Origin: Gordonia effusa NBRC 100432
Lineage (GTDB): Bacteria > Actinomycetota > Actinomycetes > Mycobacteriales > Mycobacteriaceae
Direction: 5' to 3'
Assembly: GCF_000241305.1 (NCBI RefSeq)
Contig: NZ_BAEH01000017.1
Span: 1 to 64,000 of the forward strand
DNA: 64,000 bases
In this document: positions 29,547 through 39,564 of the stretch, in pieces
How positions within the stretch are numbered: position 1 is the first letter of the stretch
Layout: each line of letters begins with the position of its first letter
Translations under genes and position numbers: made by a program
The notes under the pieces: generated by a model
Seen by the model: only the letters and a program-made list of their open reading frames with translations
Databases searched by the model: none
Told to the model about the DNA's origin: nothing

Positions 29547-30470
29547 ATGTCTACACCACATGACTCGGCCGCGCGCAATGATCTCGACGACCTACTAGGC
29601 GCACCGGGTTTTGCCGGTCAGGTACTGCGGGGATGCCCCGGTCGAGTGGCCGGACATCTGCCATTGCTCGACCAGGTCGTTGGGGTGACCGTCGCGGGCC
29701 CGGTGATCATGAACGACGTGGGAACCTATGCCGATCCCACCGGCATGGGTGGTCCGATTCGTTGTCGCGAATCGCAAATCACTTTACGACTCAACGCATC
29801 TCATTTGCGCACCGCGCTAATCACCGAACCGACCACGCAACGTTTACCCCCGACTCTACGGCTGTTCGACAACGACGGAGGTTGTGCGCATGTCACCTAC
29901 CTGACCGATCGGTCCGATCGGCTGGCATTTGAATCCCTCACTCTCGCTGGCTATCTCACCCCGGCGACCGACATCGACGTCGATGCGCATCCGATCGCGT
30001 TGCGATTCGGCCAATGCGACCAACTGGACCAGCTCGATTCGGTGCTCTTCGATGGCGGACTCACTCGGCTTCGATCACTCCCCGCGCCCCACACCGACGC
30101 AACCCGCGTTTGTGAACGCCGCGCGATCGCGGCACTGAGTCACGCCGCACTACTGACTATGCCCACCACTCTCATCGCCGGTGGAGCGGGTTGCCTGCAG
30201 ATGCACGACGGCGTGTTGACCGGATCTCGCGAACACGAAGGCTCGATGGTGCTGGCGTCGGGAAGCGCGCGAACCATGATCGACTTCAACCACATCAGCG
30301 AATGCTGGGTGACCTGGGCCAACGGAGCATGCGGCCGAACCGGGTCGCTCGAACTCTACGACGACAGCGGAAAGTGCCGCTTCATCGCCACGCAGACCGG
30401 GCCGCAGACAAGGGCGGGCGCCGCCGGCTGGGCCCAGTTGGTAGAGGACATAGCCGACCAGGCCGCATAG
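29547..30470 (+). CDS. HemS/ChuS-like haem-handling protein
   Basis: 307-residue soluble protein built as two similar halves, as in the HemS/HmuS/ChuS family of haem-binding or haem-degrading proteins. The first half contains GVTVAGPVIMNDVGTY and PPTLRLFDNDGGCAHVTYL. The second contains LIAGGAGCLQMHDG and ECWVTWANGACGRTGSLELYDDSG. These align in order with HemS motifs, but the protein is somewhat shorter than enteric HemS (about 345), and I could not place the haem-ligand His with confidence. It follows the diflavin reductase by 21 bases, so NADPH-derived electrons could be used for haem breakdown. Regulation by the upstream iron box is inferred. Confidence 0.7.
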   Translation: MSTPHDSAARNDLDDLLGAPGFAGQVLRGCPGRVAGHLPLLDQVVGVTVAGPVIMNDVGTYADPTGMGGPIRCRESQITLRLNASHLRTALITEPTTQRLPPTLRLFDNDGGCAHVTYLTDRSDRLAFESLTLAGYLTPATDIDVDAHPIALRFGQCDQLDQLDSVLFDGGLTRLRSLPAPHTDATRVCERRAIAALSHAALLTMPTTLIAGGAGCLQMHDGVLTGSREHEGSMVLASGSARTMIDFNHISECWVTWANGACGRTGSLELYDDSGKCRFIATQTGPQTRAGAAGWAQLVEDIADQAA

Positions 30471-30507
30471 GAATATCGACGGGCCAAACCGACGCCCACC
30501 TCCCGAT

Positions 30508-30575
30508 GGTCGAGTGCCGACGCCCGCCACCGACGGTCGAGTGCCGACGCCACCTCCGATGGTCGAGTGCCGGCG
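30508..30575 (+). repeat. Three short direct repeats (ggtcgagtgccgacg)
   Basis: The 15-base phrase ggtcgagtgccgacg occurs at 30508-30522 and 30535-30549, with a one-base variant at 30561-30575 and a further copy in the repeat at 30811-30869. They fill the gap between the HemS-like gene and rho and look like duplicated edges of repeat family A. No coding function is apparent. Confidence 0.7.
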
Positions 30576-30616
30576 GGCGAGCTCGCGAGCACGCCGGTGT
30601 ATCGAGACCACGCAAC
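30557..30616 (-). repeat. Dispersed repeat, family A, reverse copy
   Basis: On the minus strand this reads gttgcgtggtctcgatacac and ends cactcgaccatc. It is nearly identical to the copy at 30811-30869 and shares both ends with the copies at 1111-1162 and 30665-30714. The interior varies, with gctcgcgagctcgc as a small palindrome. Confidence 0.75.
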
Positions 30617-30664
30617 ACAGACTCGAAAACCCAACCCCCACAACAAAATCCACGCAAACTCACG

Positions 30665-30714
30665 GAGTCTCGATACACCCGACTCGGCTAACGCCTCGTC
30701 GGCCACTCGACCAG
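30665..30714 (+). repeat. Dispersed repeat, family A, forward copy
   Basis: This copy matches the one at 1111-1162 through gtctcgataca, ctcggctaacgcctcg and cactcgaccagc, with few differences over 50 bases. A truncated copy (gcgcctcgccggccactcga) follows at about 30732-30751. Confidence 0.75.
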
Positions 30715-30810
30715 CGGGGAAGGATCGGCAAGCGCCTCGCCGGCCACTCGACCAGCGCGACAGATCAACTAACGCCGCATCGACCACACGGCCGACCGAC
30801 ACCCACCACC

Positions 30811-30869
30811 GACGGTCGAGTGCCGACGAGCGAGCTCGCGAGCACGCCGGCGTATCGAGACCACGCAAC
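30811..30869 (-). repeat. Dispersed repeat, family A, reverse copy
   Basis: It ends only six bases before the last base of the rho gene and is nearly identical to 30557-30616. Together the copies around 30.5-30.9 kb occupy the 400-base gap between the convergent HemS-like gene and rho, where transcription from both sides must end. No other terminator is obvious there. Confidence 0.75.
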
Positions 30870-30874
30870 CCGAT

Positions 30875-32824
30875 CTAGTCGTCGTTTACGACTCCGGGCG
30901 CGTTCTTCTGCACCTGCATCAAGAATTCGACGTTGCTCTTGGTCTTCTTCAGCTGACTCATCAGCAGATCAATCGCCTGCTGACTGTCCAGACCCGACAA
31001 AATCCGGCGCAACTTGTGGACGATCTGGAATTCCTCTGGGGCAAGGAGCAATTCGTCCTTACGGGTGCTCGACGGATTGACGTCGACGGCCGGGAAGACC
31101 CGACGCTCGGCGATCTTGCGGTCCAATTTCAGCTCGGCGTTACCGGTGCCCTTGAACTCTTCGAAGATCACCGTGTCACCGGTCGAACCGGTTTCCACCA
31201 TCGCGGTGGCGATAATCGTCAGCGACCCACCGTTTTCGATGTTGCGCGCCGCGCCGAGGAAACGCTTCGGCGGGTACAGTGCCGTTGAATCGACACCACC
31301 GGACAAGATACGTCCCGACGCCGGCGAGGAGTTGTTGTACGCACGGCCCAGGCGCGTGATCGAGTCCAGCAGCACGACAACATCTTTGCCGGTCTCGACG
31401 AGACGCTTGGCGCGCTCAATGGCCAATTCGGCGACGGCGGTGTGATCTGACGGCGGACGATCGAAGGTCGAGGCAATAACCTCACCGCGGACCGAGCGGG
31501 TCATATCGGTGACTTCTTCGGGGCGCTCGTCCACCAGCACGACCATCAGATGACACTCGGGATTGTTGGTGGTGATCGCATTCGCGATGTCCTGCATGAT
31601 CGTGGTCTTACCGGCCTTAGGCGGCGACACGATCAGGGCACGCTGCCCCTTGCCGATCGGCATGATGAGGTCGATGACGCGGGTGGTCAACCGCTCCGGC
31701 GTCGTCTCCAAACGCAGCCGCTGATTCGGGTACAGCGGGGTAAGTTTGTTGAACTCGGGACGGTTCCGCGCGGCTTCAACCTCACCACCATTGACGGTGT
31801 CGAGCCGGACCAGCGGATTGAACTTCTGCCGCTGATTATTCTGCTCACCTTCACGGGGCACCTTCACGGCGCCGGTGATCGCGTCGCCACGACGCAGGCC
31901 GTTCTTGCGAACCATATTCATCGACACGTACACGTCGTTCGGCCCCGACAGGTAACCCGACGTCCGGACGAACGCGTAGTTGTCGAGAACGTCGAGGATG
32001 CCCGCGACCGGTGCGACGACGTCGTCCTCGTTCAGTTGCGGCTCGCCGCCACCGGCGCCGTCACGGTCACGTCCACGACGACGTTCACGGAATCGACGGC
32101 CCCGACGATTACGTCCGCCTTCGCCATCCTCGTCACGATTGTCGTCGCGGTTGTTCTGGTTGTTGCCCTGGCCCGAGTTTTGGTTCTGGCCACCGCCGCG
32201 ATTGTTGGTGCCTTCGCGGTTGTTGTTGCCCTCGCGGTTGTTGTTGCCACCCTCGCGGTTATTGCGGTTGCGGTTCCGGTTGCGATCGCCACCGGTCGAC
32301 TCGCCGTCTGACTTATCCCCCGCGGCCTTATCCCCGGCACCCTTATCTGCTGCGCCTCGGTCGCTCGCGGACTTGTCACCGGCAGGGTTGTCACCGGACT
32401 CGACGGCAGGCTTCTGGCCGGCCGACTTCTCCTCGCTCGCCGCTTGACCTGCGGGAGCCGAGGCTTCGGATGCCTTCTCGGCGACCGCGACCTGATCGGC
32501 GGTCTTATCGCCAACCGGTGTGTCATCGCCAGACTTCGCGTCTGCCTTCTTCGCACGCGAAGCCTTCGGTTCGCCCTTGGCCGCCTTCGCCGCCGATGGA
32601 GGCGGTGCGCCGGCACCTTCGGCCTGACGCTCGCGAATCGCGGCGATCAGATCGCCCTTGCGCATCCCGGAGGTTCCAGAGATGCCCAGCTCGCCGGCCA
32701 GCACACGCAGCTCGGAGAGAACCATGCCGGTGAGTCCGATGCGCACCGACGCGCGGCGGGGCTCGGCAGGTGAGGCTGCGTCCGCTTCCGGAGCAGCCGG
32801 TGTGATCAGGTCCGTATCGGTCAC
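30875..32824 (-). CDS. rho: Transcription termination factor Rho with Arg/Asn-rich insert
   Basis: RNA-dependent helicase that terminates transcription. It is 649 residues, much longer than E. coli Rho (419). After an N-terminal helical domain there is a long disordered region (about 75-265). Its first part is rich in Ala, Lys, Glu and Asp, then come runs of Asn-Arg and NNREG repeats and an Arg-rich stretch (RNRRGRRFRERRRGRDRD). The RNA-binding domain (LDVLDNYAFVR), Walker A PPKAGKTT and LVDERPEEVTDM follow. Such inserts occur in actinobacterial Rho and increase RNA binding. The thrB gene lies upstream, and a 279-base leader separates the two. Confidence 0.96.
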   Translation of the reverse strand: MTDTDLITPAAPEADAASPAEPRRASVRIGLTGMVLSELRVLAGELGISGTSGMRKGDLIAAIRERQAEGAGAPPPSAAKAAKGEPKASRAKKADAKSGDDTPVGDKTADQVAVAEKASEASAPAGQAASEEKSAGQKPAVESGDNPAGDKSASDRGAADKGAGDKAAGDKSDGESTGGDRNRNRNRNNREGGNNNREGNNNREGTNNRGGGQNQNSGQGNNQNNRDDNRDEDGEGGRNRRGRRFRERRRGRDRDGAGGGEPQLNEDDVVAPVAGILDVLDNYAFVRTSGYLSGPNDVYVSMNMVRKNGLRRGDAITGAVKVPREGEQNNQRQKFNPLVRLDTVNGGEVEAARNRPEFNKLTPLYPNQRLRLETTPERLTTRVIDLIMPIGKGQRALIVSPPKAGKTTIMQDIANAITTNNPECHLMVVLVDERPEEVTDMTRSVRGEVIASTFDRPPSDHTAVAELAIERAKRLVETGKDVVVLLDSITRLGRAYNNSSPASGRILSGGVDSTALYPPKRFLGAARNIENGGSLTIIATAMVETGSTGDTVIFEEFKGTGNAELKLDRKIAERRVFPAVDVNPSSTRKDELLLAPEEFQIVHKLRRILSGLDSQQAIDLLMSQLKKTKSNVEFLMQVQKNAPGVVNDD

Positions 32825-32897
32825 GGATATCCTTTCGTTCCCCGTCAGGTCGACAAACCACGGGGCTTGGCGCTTCCCCTGAGATCAGCGGAAGCTT

Positions 32898-32916
32898 CCA
32901 CCCGACGAACGGGTGG
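32898..32916 (-). promoter_or_regulatory. Hairpin in the rho leader
   Basis: A 7-bp stem (ccacccg with cgggtgg) and 5-base loop lies in the 279-base gap between thrB and rho, about 75 bases before the rho start and 190 after the thrB stop. It could terminate thrB transcription or take part in autoregulation of rho. The rest of this gap holds no gene that I can see. Confidence 0.4.
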
Positions 32917-33103
32917 TATAAGAGGCTTTCGGGTCTGGCACGAAATGCTTGTTAGAACACAGGTCCTGACCACGCAGAACTACGAGGTGGGACGGGCTGG
33001 TGACAAGCACGGCAGAACGTGGTCTGCATGGCTAGACGTTGCCATCATAACGCCGCTTCCGTTATCTGGGCAATAAGAGCAGCAAAATTCTCCATTCGGC
33101 GTG

Positions 33104-34042
33104 TCACGCCGACCGGCTGACTCCCCCGGCGATTGCCGCCTTACGCACTGCGAACCCCCGCTCACCGGCGTGTGCACACAGGTTAGCGGGAACATCTGCG
33201 GTGCCGAGCACCAGCACCGTTGGTCCCGCGCCAGAAATCGTCGCCGCGTGCCCCGCTCCTCGTAGCTTTGCCACCAATTCGGCCGACGGCGGCATCGCCG
33301 CACTTCGATATCCCTGGTGCAGACGATCGTCGGTGGCTTCGAGGAGCAAACTCGGATCCGACGTTAGCGCAACGACATTCAGCGCTGATCGACTCAAATT
33401 GAAGATCGCGTCGGTGCGCGGCACCATCTCCGGCAGCAGTCCCCTCGTCTCCGATGTCGACGATTCGACCGACGGCACGAATACGGTGGCCGTGATATTG
33501 GGGTGCACTTCGATATTGCTGGCACGATAGGCCGGGGTCCCACCCGGCGTCGTCCAGGTGACGACCGCGCCGCCGAGCACACTCGCCGCCGCGTTGTCCG
33601 GATGTCCTTCGAATTCGCTGGCCTGCTCGACCAGTACCTCATTGGAAAAACGTTGTCCCACACCGGATTCGGCAATCAGCTCCGATGCCGCGGCCAGTCC
33701 GGACACGACCGCGGCTGCCGACGACCCCAATCCTCGCGAGTGTGGAATGGCGTTGGTACACCGCACCCAGAGGCCGTTGACTTTCACCCCGGCAACCCCT
33801 AGGCCCCGCAGGATCGCACGCGCCACCAAGTGAGTTTCGTCACGCGGAACACCCGCGCTGCTCTCGCCGGTGGCGGTGACCTGCACACCATCGCCTCCGG
33901 TGGTCACCGTTACCTCGTCATAGATACCCAGCGCCAGCCCCAGACAATCGAAGCCCGGACCAAGGTTCGCACTCGATGCCGGGACCCGGATGGTCACCGA
34001 CACACCATCGGGTAGTACCGGCACAGCGGTTCTCAGCGGCAC
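33104..34042 (-). CDS. thrB: Homoserine kinase
   Basis: GHMP-family kinase (312 residues) that phosphorylates homoserine in threonine synthesis. The N-terminal VPASSANLGPGFD and the ATP-binding IPHSRGLGSSAAAVV loop (about 105-119) are intact. It is the last gene of the lysA-hom-thrC-thrB operon, 15 bases after thrC, and precedes rho as in M. tuberculosis. Confidence 0.96.
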   Translation of the reverse strand: MPLRTAVPVLPDGVSVTIRVPASSANLGPGFDCLGLALGIYDEVTVTTGGDGVQVTATGESSAGVPRDETHLVARAILRGLGVAGVKVNGLWVRCTNAIPHSRGLGSSAAAVVSGLAAASELIAESGVGQRFSNEVLVEQASEFEGHPDNAAASVLGGAVVTWTTPGGTPAYRASNIEVHPNITATVFVPSVESSTSETRGLLPEMVPRTDAIFNLSRSALNVVALTSDPSLLLEATDDRLHQGYRSAAMPPSAELVAKLRGAGHAATISGAGPTVLVLGTADVPANLCAHAGERGFAVRKAAIAGGVSRSA

Positions 34043-34057
34043 GTCGTCACACCCGAA

Positions 34058-35140
34058 TCATTGCGCGACGCCGAGCGCGCCAGCCACCGCGACCGGATCG
34101 ACGTCGATCGCCTCCACCTGCGGCATATCCGACAGCGCGGTGTCGGGATCCTTCAAGCCGTTACCGGTAACCGTGCACACCACCGTCGAACCCGCCTCGA
34201 TCCAGCCGTCGGCGCGCGCCGCAAGGAGTCCGGCCACGCTTGCCGCTGACGCCGGCTCCACGAACACGCCGTCGCGGCCGGCGATCAGTCGATACGCCTC
34301 GAGAAGTTTCTCGTCGGTCGCGGCGCGGAATTGACCACCCGACTCATCTTTGGCCGCAACCGCCTGGTTCCAGCTGGCCGGTGAGCCGATGCGGATCGCG
34401 GTGGCAATGGTTTCCGGATTAGTTACCGGTGCCCCGTTGACCAGTGGCGCCGCCCCAGCTGCCTGTACCCCCAGCATGCGCGGTCGGCTCGAGGTGATGC
34501 CGTCGGCGAAGTACTCGCAGTAGCCCTTCCAATAGGCGGTGATATTTCCAGCGTTACCTACCGGCAGAGCGTGGACGTCGGGGGCTTTGCCCAGCACATC
34601 GACGATTTCGAACGCAGCTGTCTTCTGACCTTCGATGCGTGCCGGGTTGACCGAGTTCACCAATTCGATTTCGGGATATTCGGAGGTGACCTTGCGAGCC
34701 AGCTCCAGACAGTCATCGAAGTTCCCGCGAACCTGAATGATCTTGGCGCCGTGCATAACAGCCTGCGCGAGCTTGCCCATCGCGATCTTGCCCTCGGGAA
34801 TCAGCACCGCACAGGTAATGCCGGCGCGAGTCGCGTACGCCGCTGCCGATGCCGACGTGTTGCCAGTCGACGCGCAGAGAACAGCCTTTTTACCGTTGTT
34901 CACCGCGTTGCTGACCGCCATCGTCATGCCGCGATCCTTGAACGACCCCGTCGGATTTAGTCCCTCGACCTTGAGATACACCTCGCAGTCGGTGATCGAC
35001 GACAGGTGCGTCGCCGCGATCAGCGGCGTGCCGCCCTCCAGCAACGTGACGACCTGCCAATCATCGCCGACCGGCAAGCGGTCGCGGTACGCCTCGATCA
35101 GACCGGGCCAGGCGGTGTGTACGGGGGTGTGGTTACTCAT
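34058..35140 (-). CDS. thrC: Threonine synthase
   Basis: PLP enzyme converting O-phosphohomoserine to threonine. With the ATG at 35138-35140, preceded by a ggaggg ribosome site, the protein is 360 residues, the size of actinobacterial ThrC. The PLP lysine lies in [12 protein letters not shown] and the phosphate-binding loop is [12 protein letters not shown]. Its start overlaps the hom stop by eight bases (ATGAGTAA), so translation is coupled. A longer open frame upstream has no family similarity. Confidence 0.96.
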   Translation of the reverse strand: MSNHTPVHTAWPGLIEAYRDRLPVGDDWQVVTLLEGGTPLIAATHLSSITDCEVYLKVEGLNPTGSFKDRGMTMAVSNAVNNGKKAVLCASTGNTSASAAAYATRAGITCAVLIPEGKIAMGKLAQAVMHGAKIIQVRGNFDDCLELARKVTSEYPEIELVNSVNPARIEGQKTAAFEIVDVLGKAPDVHALPVGNAGNITAYWKGYCEYFADGITSSRPRMLGVQAAGAAPLVNGAPVTNPETIATAIRIGSPASWNQAVAAKDESGGQFRAATDEKLLEAYRLIAGRDGVFVEPASAASVAGLLAARADGWIEAGSTVVCTVTGNGLKDPDTALSDMPQVEAIDVDPVAVAGALGVAQ

Positions 35141-36443
35141 CGGTTCCCTCCAGTCGCAGCACACTCGAAATCTTCGTGACTGCATCCATATCTTCAAGTG
35201 CGGCAACGGTTTCCGACAATGACCCGTCTGGAGCGAGGTGGGTGACGACGATCAGTTGCGCCTGATCACCCGCCCCTTCCTGACGAACCACCGCGATACC
35301 GATGTGACGTTTGGCGAACTCACCGGCCACCTGCGCCAGGACGCCCGGGCGGTCCTCCACCTTCATCGACACGTAGTAGCGAGTGCCGACGGTGGCAATT
35401 GATGCCACCGGCAGGGACGCGTAGGTGGACTCAAGCGGTCCGCGCCCGGAATAGACCCTGTTACGCGCAGCCATCACGACATCTCCCATCACCGCCGACG
35501 CCGTGGGCGCGCCGCCGGCGCCCTGGCCATAGAACATCAGGCGACCCGAGTTCTCCGCCTCGACGACGACCGCGTTGAAAGCGCCGTTGACCGCGGCCAG
35601 CGGGTGGCTCAGCGGAATCAGTGCGGGATATACGCGAGCCGAAATCTGTTCCGTCCCATCGGCTTCGACAATCCGCTCGCATATCGACAACAGTTTGATG
35701 GTGCAGTCCAGTTTTGCCGCGCTCGCCAGATCTGCCGGCGTGATCGACGAGATTCCCTGTCGGTAGACATCCGCCGCGGTGACTCGGCTATGGAAGGCGA
35801 TCGAGGCGAGAATCGCAGCCTTCGCCGCGGCGTCATATCCTTCGACGTCGGCGGTGGGATCTGCCTCGGCATAGCCAAGCCGACCAGCCTCGGCCAACGT
35901 CTCGGCGTAATCGGCACCGGTCTCGGCCATTGCGGACAGAATGAAATTGGTTGTGCCATTGACGATTCCGGCCACGCGCTGCACCGTGTCGCCGGCAAGT
36001 GACTGCATCAGCGGCCGAATCACCGGGATCGCGCCAGCAACCGACGCTTCGAAATAGAGGTCGGCACGGCTGTCCGCGGCCGCGGTGGCCAACTCACCGG
36101 TATAGTCGGCCAACAGCGCTTTGTTTGCGGTTACCACCGACTTTCCGCTATCGAGCGCGGCGCGAATGTGACTGCGCGGCGGCTCAATTCCGCCGATGAG
36201 CTCGATAACGATATCGACGTCGTCGCGGTCGATCAGAGCCGCGGCGTCGTCGGTCAATAACTCAGGCGGCACACCCGGTCGCTTCTTGCTCAGATCACGA
36301 ACGGCGACGCCGCGAAGTTCGAGCGGCGCGCCGACGCGGGACCGAAGGTCATCGGTGTTCTCGGTCAGAATGCGGACGACCTCGGTGCCGACATTGCCCA
36401 TGCCGAGTACCGCGACGCCGATGGGTTTGTTTGCACTACTCAC
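35133..36443 (-). CDS. hom: Homoserine dehydrogenase
   Basis: Reduces aspartate semialdehyde to homoserine with NAD(P)H (436 residues). It has an N-terminal Rossmann motif ([15 protein letters not shown]), the catalytic region with [10 protein letters not shown] and [14 protein letters not shown], and a C-terminal ACT domain (about 355-430), which probably mediates threonine feedback. The start is a GTG at 36441-36443 that overlaps the lysA stop by eight bases. It couples lysine and threonine branches in one operon. Confidence 0.96.
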   Translation of the reverse strand: MSSANKPIGVAVLGMGNVGTEVVRILTENTDDLRSRVGAPLELRGVAVRDLSKKRPGVPPELLTDDAAALIDRDDVDIVIELIGGIEPPRSHIRAALDSGKSVVTANKALLADYTGELATAAADSRADLYFEASVAGAIPVIRPLMQSLAGDTVQRVAGIVNGTTNFILSAMAETGADYAETLAEAGRLGYAEADPTADVEGYDAAAKAAILASIAFHSRVTAADVYRQGISSITPADLASAAKLDCTIKLLSICERIVEADGTEQISARVYPALIPLSHPLAAVNGAFNAVVVEAENSGRLMFYGQGAGGAPTASAVMGDVVMAARNRVYSGRGPLESTYASLPVASIATVGTRYYVSMKVEDRPGVLAQVAGEFAKRHIGIAVVRQEGAGDQAQLIVVTHLAPDGSLSETVAALEDMDAVTKISSVLRLEGTDE

Positions 36444-37827
36444 TGCTAGCCTCCACGCCCGCTTCCAAACTCAAATAGTCCTCGACTCGCTCCCGCCGCA
36501 ACAACAGTCGAGCTTGACCGTCGCGCACCGCCACCACGGCGGGGCGCTGAGCCAAGTTGTACCGCGAGGACATCGAATAGCAATACGCGCCGGTCGCGCC
36601 GACGACCAGCAAGTCGCCCGGCGTCAGATCTTCGTGTGTCCAACAGTCGCGAATGACGATATCGCCACTCTCACAATGCTTTCCGACGACACGGCTTACC
36701 ACGCCGTCGGCCTGCGAAACGCGTGACGCGAGCCGCACGTCGTATTCGGCGTCGTAGAGAACAGCGCGAATATTGTCACTCATCCCGCCGTCGACCGACA
36801 CGTACCGCCGCGTCGAACCGCCGTCGAGCGCAACGTCTTTGAGCGTGCCGACCTCATAGAGTGTGACACCGCCCGGCCCGGCAATGGCGCGGCCAGGTTC
36901 CACGGCGATCAGCGGCATCGGCAGGCCGAGTGCCTCGGACTCCTTTTTGACGATCTCGGCCATTCGCTCGGCGACCTTGTCAATGGGCAGCGGGTCGTCG
37001 GATGGAAGGTACGAAATACCCAGTCCCCCACCGAGATCCACAACCTCGAGCTGCTTGGTCTTCTCCACGCCGAACTCGGCGACGATATCGCCGAGCAAGC
37101 CGATCACGCGGTGAGCGGCCACCTCGAAGCCGTCCAGCTCAAAGATCTGCGATCCGATGTGACTGTGCAGACCGACCAGTCGCAGATTATCCGACGCGAA
37201 AACGCGTCGAACCGCATCCATCGCGATCCCACCGGCGATGGCGAAGCCGAATTTCTGATCGTCGTGGGCGGTCGAGATGAATTCGTGAGTGTGCGCCTCA
37301 ACGCTGACCGTCACCCGCACGAGCACGTCGGCAACCACACCGCGTTCACCGGCGAGCGTGTCAAGCCGGTCGATCTCGTATGTCGAATCGACGACGACGT
37401 GACCGATGCCGGCATCGAGCGCGGCCGCCAGTTCGGCAACCGATTTGTTGTTGCCGTGCAACGCTATTCGCTCGGGCGGGAAGTTCGCGGCGAGCGCCAC
37501 CGCCAGTTCACCGGCCGAGCAGACGTCGAGCGACAACCCCTCGTCGTTGACCCAGCGGGCAATCTCGGTGGAGAGGAACGCCTTTGACGCGTAATGCACA
37601 CGTCCATGCGGTCCGAACGCCGATTGCATATCGGCACAACGGGATCGAAAGTCAGCCTCGTCGATGACGAACAGTGGTGTGCCGTACTGCTCGGCCAAGT
37701 CGGCGACGCTGATACCGGCGATCTGCAGCACGCCATTGGCGTCTCGACTCGAGCCTCGCGGGTAGACATTCTCCGGGATACGCGCCAAATCGGTTGCGGC
37801 CCGGCTTTGTTCGAGGTTCTCGCTCAC
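36436..37827 (-). CDS. lysA: Diaminopimelate decarboxylase
   Basis: PLP enzyme for the last step of lysine synthesis. With the GTG at 37825-37827 (GTGA overlap with the argS stop) the protein is 463 residues, the family length. The PLP lysine is in [10 protein letters not shown], and [14 protein letters not shown] and the CESGDI active-site segment are present. The frame stays open about 60 codons further upstream over the end of argS, but that part is Arg-rich and non-homologous. Confidence 0.96.
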   Translation of the reverse strand: MSENLEQSRAATDLARIPENVYPRGSSRDANGVLQIAGISVADLAEQYGTPLFVIDEADFRSRCADMQSAFGPHGRVHYASKAFLSTEIARWVNDEGLSLDVCSAGELAVALAANFPPERIALHGNNKSVAELAAALDAGIGHVVVDSTYEIDRLDTLAGERGVVADVLVRVTVSVEAHTHEFISTAHDDQKFGFAIAGGIAMDAVRRVFASDNLRLVGLHSHIGSQIFELDGFEVAAHRVIGLLGDIVAEFGVEKTKQLEVVDLGGGLGISYLPSDDPLPIDKVAERMAEIVKKESEALGLPMPLIAVEPGRAIAGPGGVTLYEVGTLKDVALDGGSTRRYVSVDGGMSDNIRAVLYDAEYDVRLASRVSQADGVVSRVVGKHCESGDIVIRDCWTHEDLTPGDLLVVGATGAYCYSMSSRYNLAQRPAVVAVRDGQARLLLRRERVEDYLSLEAGVEASSE

Positions 37828-39476
37828 ATTCGCTCCGGTGCGCTCACGCCGACCAACGCCAAACCGTTGGCCAGAACTACTCGGGTAGCCGCGCACAGCG
37901 CCAGCCGTGCGCGATGGAGATCTCCAGCGGGTTCGTCGCCCTGAGGCAGAACCCGGCACTGGGTATAGAACCGATGATAAGCCCCGGCAAGGGCTTCCAG
38001 GTAACGGCAAATCCGGTGTGGCTCACGCAATTGCGCAGCCGTCGCCACCACTTCGTCGAAGTCGCCCAGCGTCCGGATCAATTCGCCCTCGGCGGGCTCG
38101 GTCAGCAACGCGACCTGCTCGACGTCGGGTGCCAGCCCCAGCTCGGCCGCGCTGCGCGAGAGCGCGGACAGCCGGGCATGCGCGTATTGCACGTAGTAGA
38201 CCGGGTTTTCGTTCGACTGCTTGGCGAGCAGGTCCAGGTCGACGTCGATATTGACGTCGACCGACGACCGGATCAACGAGTACCGAGCGCCGTCGACGCC
38301 GACGGCATCGACGAGGTCATCGAGGGTGATGACGGTACCGGCGCGCTTGCTCATCCGTACTGGCTTCCCGTCGCGGACCAGATTCACCATCTGGCCGATA
38401 AGTACCTCGACGGTCGACGGGTCGTCGCCCAATGCCTGCGCGGCAGCCTTGAGGCGCACCACGTAGCCGTGGTGATCGGCGCCGAGCATGTAGATGCACA
38501 AGTCGAAACCGCGGTTGCGCTTGTCTTTGTAGTAGGCGATGTCGCCCGCGATATACGCCGCGTGGCCGTCGGACTTTATGACGACGCGATCCTTGTCGTC
38601 GCCGTAGTTCTTGGACCGTAGCCACCAGGCGCCGTCGGCCTCGTAGAGATTGCCATTGGCCTTGAGTTCGGCGATGCACTCTTCGACGAGACCCGATTCG
38701 AACATCTTGTTCTCGTGGGTGAAAACGTCGAAGTCGGTGCCGAACTCGTGCAGGCTTTCCTTGATGTGGTCGAACATCAACTCGACACCATTCGCGCGGA
38801 ATGCTTCGAGCCGCTCGGCATCGGGCTGCGCGAGGATATCCGGAACCTTGGCGATCACCGACGCGGCGATGTCGTTGATGTATTCACCCGCGTAGCCGTC
38901 GTCGGGGGTAGGGAGATCGCGCGCCGCGGCATCGAGCGACCGGGCGAAGCGGTCGATCTGGGCGCCGTGGTCATTGAAGTAGTACTCGCGGGTGACGGCG
39001 GCGCCCCGTGCCGCTAAGACCCGCCCGAGCGCATCGCCGACCGCCGCCCAGCGGGTACCGCCTAGGTGGATCGGACCGGTCGGGTTGGCCGAGACGAATT
39101 CCAGGTTGATCTTCCGACCGTCGAACTCGTCGCCGCGGCCATAGTCGGCGCCAGCGGACAGAACGGTTGCCACTACGACATTTTGTGCCGCTGCGGCCAG
39201 CCGCAGATTCACGAAACCCGGCCCGGCTACCTCGGCGGACTCGATGCCGTCGGCGTTACCGAATGCGGTCGCCAGCCAGTCAGCCAGTTCACGTGGGTTG
39301 ACGCCAACCTTCTTACCCAACTGGAGTGCGATATTTGTCGCGTAGTCACCGTGTTCTGGATTTCGCGGGCGCTCCACCGTGACGACTTCAGGCAACGCGG
39401 ATACGTCGAGTCCATGCTCGGTGAGGACAGTCTGGGTCACGCCGCGCAGAAGGGCGGCGAGGTCGGCGGGAGTCAC
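37824..39476 (-). CDS. argS: Arginyl-tRNA synthetase
   Basis: Class I aminoacyl-tRNA synthetase (550 residues, GTG start at 39474-39476). The HIGH-type signature is PTGPIHLGG and the KMSKS-type signature is RMSKRAGT. An N-terminal tRNA-binding domain and a C-terminal anticodon-binding helical domain (from about 430) are recognisable. It is the first gene of the argS-lysA-hom-thrC-thrB operon, divergent from the DUF3105 gene 88 bases away. Confidence 0.97.
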   Translation of the reverse strand: MTPADLAALLRGVTQTVLTEHGLDVSALPEVVTVERPRNPEHGDYATNIALQLGKKVGVNPRELADWLATAFGNADGIESAEVAGPGFVNLRLAAAAQNVVVATVLSAGADYGRGDEFDGRKINLEFVSANPTGPIHLGGTRWAAVGDALGRVLAARGAAVTREYYFNDHGAQIDRFARSLDAAARDLPTPDDGYAGEYINDIAASVIAKVPDILAQPDAERLEAFRANGVELMFDHIKESLHEFGTDFDVFTHENKMFESGLVEECIAELKANGNLYEADGAWWLRSKNYGDDKDRVVIKSDGHAAYIAGDIAYYKDKRNRGFDLCIYMLGADHHGYVVRLKAAAQALGDDPSTVEVLIGQMVNLVRDGKPVRMSKRAGTVITLDDLVDAVGVDGARYSLIRSSVDVNIDVDLDLLAKQSNENPVYYVQYAHARLSALSRSAAELGLAPDVEQVALLTEPAEGELIRTLGDFDEVVATAAQLREPHRICRYLEALAGAYHRFYTQCRVLPQGDEPAGDLHRARLALCAATRVVLANGLALVGVSAPERM

Positions 39477-39564
39477 AGGTCAACATACTATTGGCCGAGT
39501 TGCCGATAGCGACAATCGCCTCGGCTTACGGGTTACTAAGTTCACGCCGGTAAGCTGTCGACTC

